From assembly GCA_002440085.1 (NCBI GenBank), contig DJRM01000005.1, positions 10,324 to 26,239 on the forward strand: DNA of 15,916 bases, given 5' to 3'. The position numbers and the translations under genes are program-made. This stretch comes from Bacteroidales bacterium UBA6360. Lineage in GTDB: Bacteria; Bacteroidota; Bacteroidia; Bacteroidales; UBA932. Each line of letters begins with the position of its first letter. The stretch's first letter is position 1. The notes under the pieces are model-generated. The model was not told where the DNA came from. It saw only the letters and a program-made list of their open reading frames with translations, and did no database searches. Shown in pieces: positions 15,111 through 15,916 of this stretch.

Positions 15111-15916
15111 TCAGATGACGGACTTGATTGCTTCGGCGAGAGCCTTGACGTCGAATTTCTGAGTTGAGAATGCCTGAGGGAAGGTCAGGCCGCCGGTCTG
15201 GGAGTTGACCGTGCCTTCCGGGAGGGTGACCGGCTCGAAGCCGAGGGTCGTTGCCTGTTCGAGCAGCTGTCTGACGCTTGCCGCTGCCCATGTGTAGGAA
15301 CCGAAAGCGAAGAAGCGGCGGTTCTTGACTCCGCGTGCCGCCACGGCTCTCATGAATGCCTCGACCGGCGGAAAGATGCCGCCGTTGTAGGTAGGTGACC
15401 CTACTACGAGCGTGTTGTACTTGAACGTGTCGCGTATCGCGTATGATGCATTTTCACGGCGCAGGTCGTGGAGGGCATTCGGGATTCCGAGGGCAGTGAG
15501 TTCCTCGGACAGAGCCTTCGCTGCCTTTTCCGTGTTGCCGTACATTGTCCCGTAGGCTATGCATACTCCCGGCTCGGCCTCATAGCGGCTGAGCCTGTCA
15601 TACAGTCCGACAACCTCCCCGACGAACTTCTCCCACACCGGGCCGTGCGTGCTGCATATTCTCCCGATTTCGAGTCCGGCAAGTTTTTTCAGTGCCGTCT
15701 GCACCGGTACGCCATATTTCCCGACGATGTTCGAATAGTAGCGTACCATCTCGTTCCGGTATATTCCCAAATCATTTAAGCCGCAATCAGTTATCGCGTT
15801 AGGGTCTTCGCAGACGGTTTCGCTCTCTTCATGTTTCGTCGCTTTCAGGCCGGGCACTCCGAATGTCCCGAACGCATCGCCCGAGAAAAGGGTCTTCTCA
15901 TCCTCGCACCAGGTCA
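15111..15916 (-). CDS. Flavodiiron protein (FprA-type A-type flavoprotein), 5' end outside the window
   Basis: The C-terminal 267 or so residues of an oxygen- or nitric-oxide-reducing flavodiiron protein; the frame stays open to the right edge, so the start is not in the window. The GTG at 15857 is an internal valine. Visible from the N-terminal metallo-beta-lactamase-like domain are TLFSGDAFGTFG (Asp, diiron ligand) and ICSTHGPVW (His, diiron ligand); the earlier HxExDH ligands lie outside. The flavodoxin domain has the FMN loop IAYGTMYGNTEKAA, VVGSPTYNGGIFPP and FGSYTWAAASV, and ends at KSVI. It detoxifies oxygen or NO in the cytoplasm. It converges on the PUL, with its stop 66 bases from the GH20 stop, and is probably an unrelated flanking gene. 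Confidence 0.93.
   Translation of the reverse strand, partial: TWCEDEKTLFSGDAFGTFGVPGLKATKHEESETVCEDPNAITDCGLNDLGIYRNEMVRYYSNIVGKYGVPVQTALKKLAGLEIGRICSTHGPVWEKFVGEVVGLYDRLSRYEAEPGVCIAYGTMYGNTEKAAKALSEELTALGIPNALHDLRRENASYAIRDTFKYNTLVVGSPTYNGGIFPPVEAFMRAVAARGVKNRRFFAFGSYTWAAASVRQLLEQATTLGFEPVTLPEGTVNSQTGGLTFPQAFSTQKFDVKALAEAIKSVI

Noticed and set aside
1..15916. Mobile element, CRISPR array, tRNA or rRNA
   Set aside because: No transposase or integrase motif, no regularly spaced direct repeats and no cloverleaf or rRNA-like sequence was seen.

Overview
The window reads as one polysaccharide utilisation locus (PUL) of a gut-type Bacteroidales bacterium. The evidence is an adjacent SusC/SusD pair, an ECF sigma factor followed by a FecR-type anti-sigma factor with a DUF4974-like C-terminus, many lipoproteins, AT-rich start regions mostly without Shine-Dalgarno sequences, and a roughly balanced base composition. 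A Muribaculaceae or Bacteroides-like host fits, but I cannot fix the genus from this sequence.

Layout. A strong hairpin terminator (108-141) separates whatever lies upstream from the locus; a weak minus-strand open frame touches the left edge. Then, all on the + strand: ECF sigma factor (214-867), anti-sigma factor (938-1948), SusC with an N-terminal STN signalling domain (1986-5414), SusD (5470-7002), a SusE-position surface glycan-binding lipoprotein built from an Ig-like domain plus a tandemly duplicated Trp-rich domain (7055-8479), a GH16 endo-glycanase lipoprotein (8486-9373), a 44-codon small ORF (9422-9556), a fimbrillin-like lipoprotein (9570-10541), a GH3 beta-glucosidase-type lipoprotein (10623-12932) and a GH20 beta-hexosaminidase (12933-15044). 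A convergent minus-strand flavodiiron protein gene, cut by the right edge, closes the window (15111-15916). Five starts were moved downstream to ATG codons that give clean signal peptides (SusC, SusD, SGBP, fimbrillin-like protein, GH3).

How the genes would work together. Glycan binding at SusD and the SusE-position protein, with import through SusC, should be signalled by the STN domain across the periplasm to FecR, releasing the sigma factor to raise transcription of the PUL. GH16 would cut the polymer at the cell surface. GH3 and GH20 would trim the oligosaccharides. The substrate is the open question. GH16 plus a BoGH3B-like GH3 suggests a beta-glucan. GH20, together with ECF/anti-sigma control, is more typical of host glycans such as mucin O-glycans.

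The least explained parts are the small ORF with an 11-bp inverted repeat inside it, the fimbrillin-like lipoprotein next to it, the duplicated domain of the binding protein, and an unusual GH20 (Phe in place of the usual pocket Trp, and an abrupt C-terminus).
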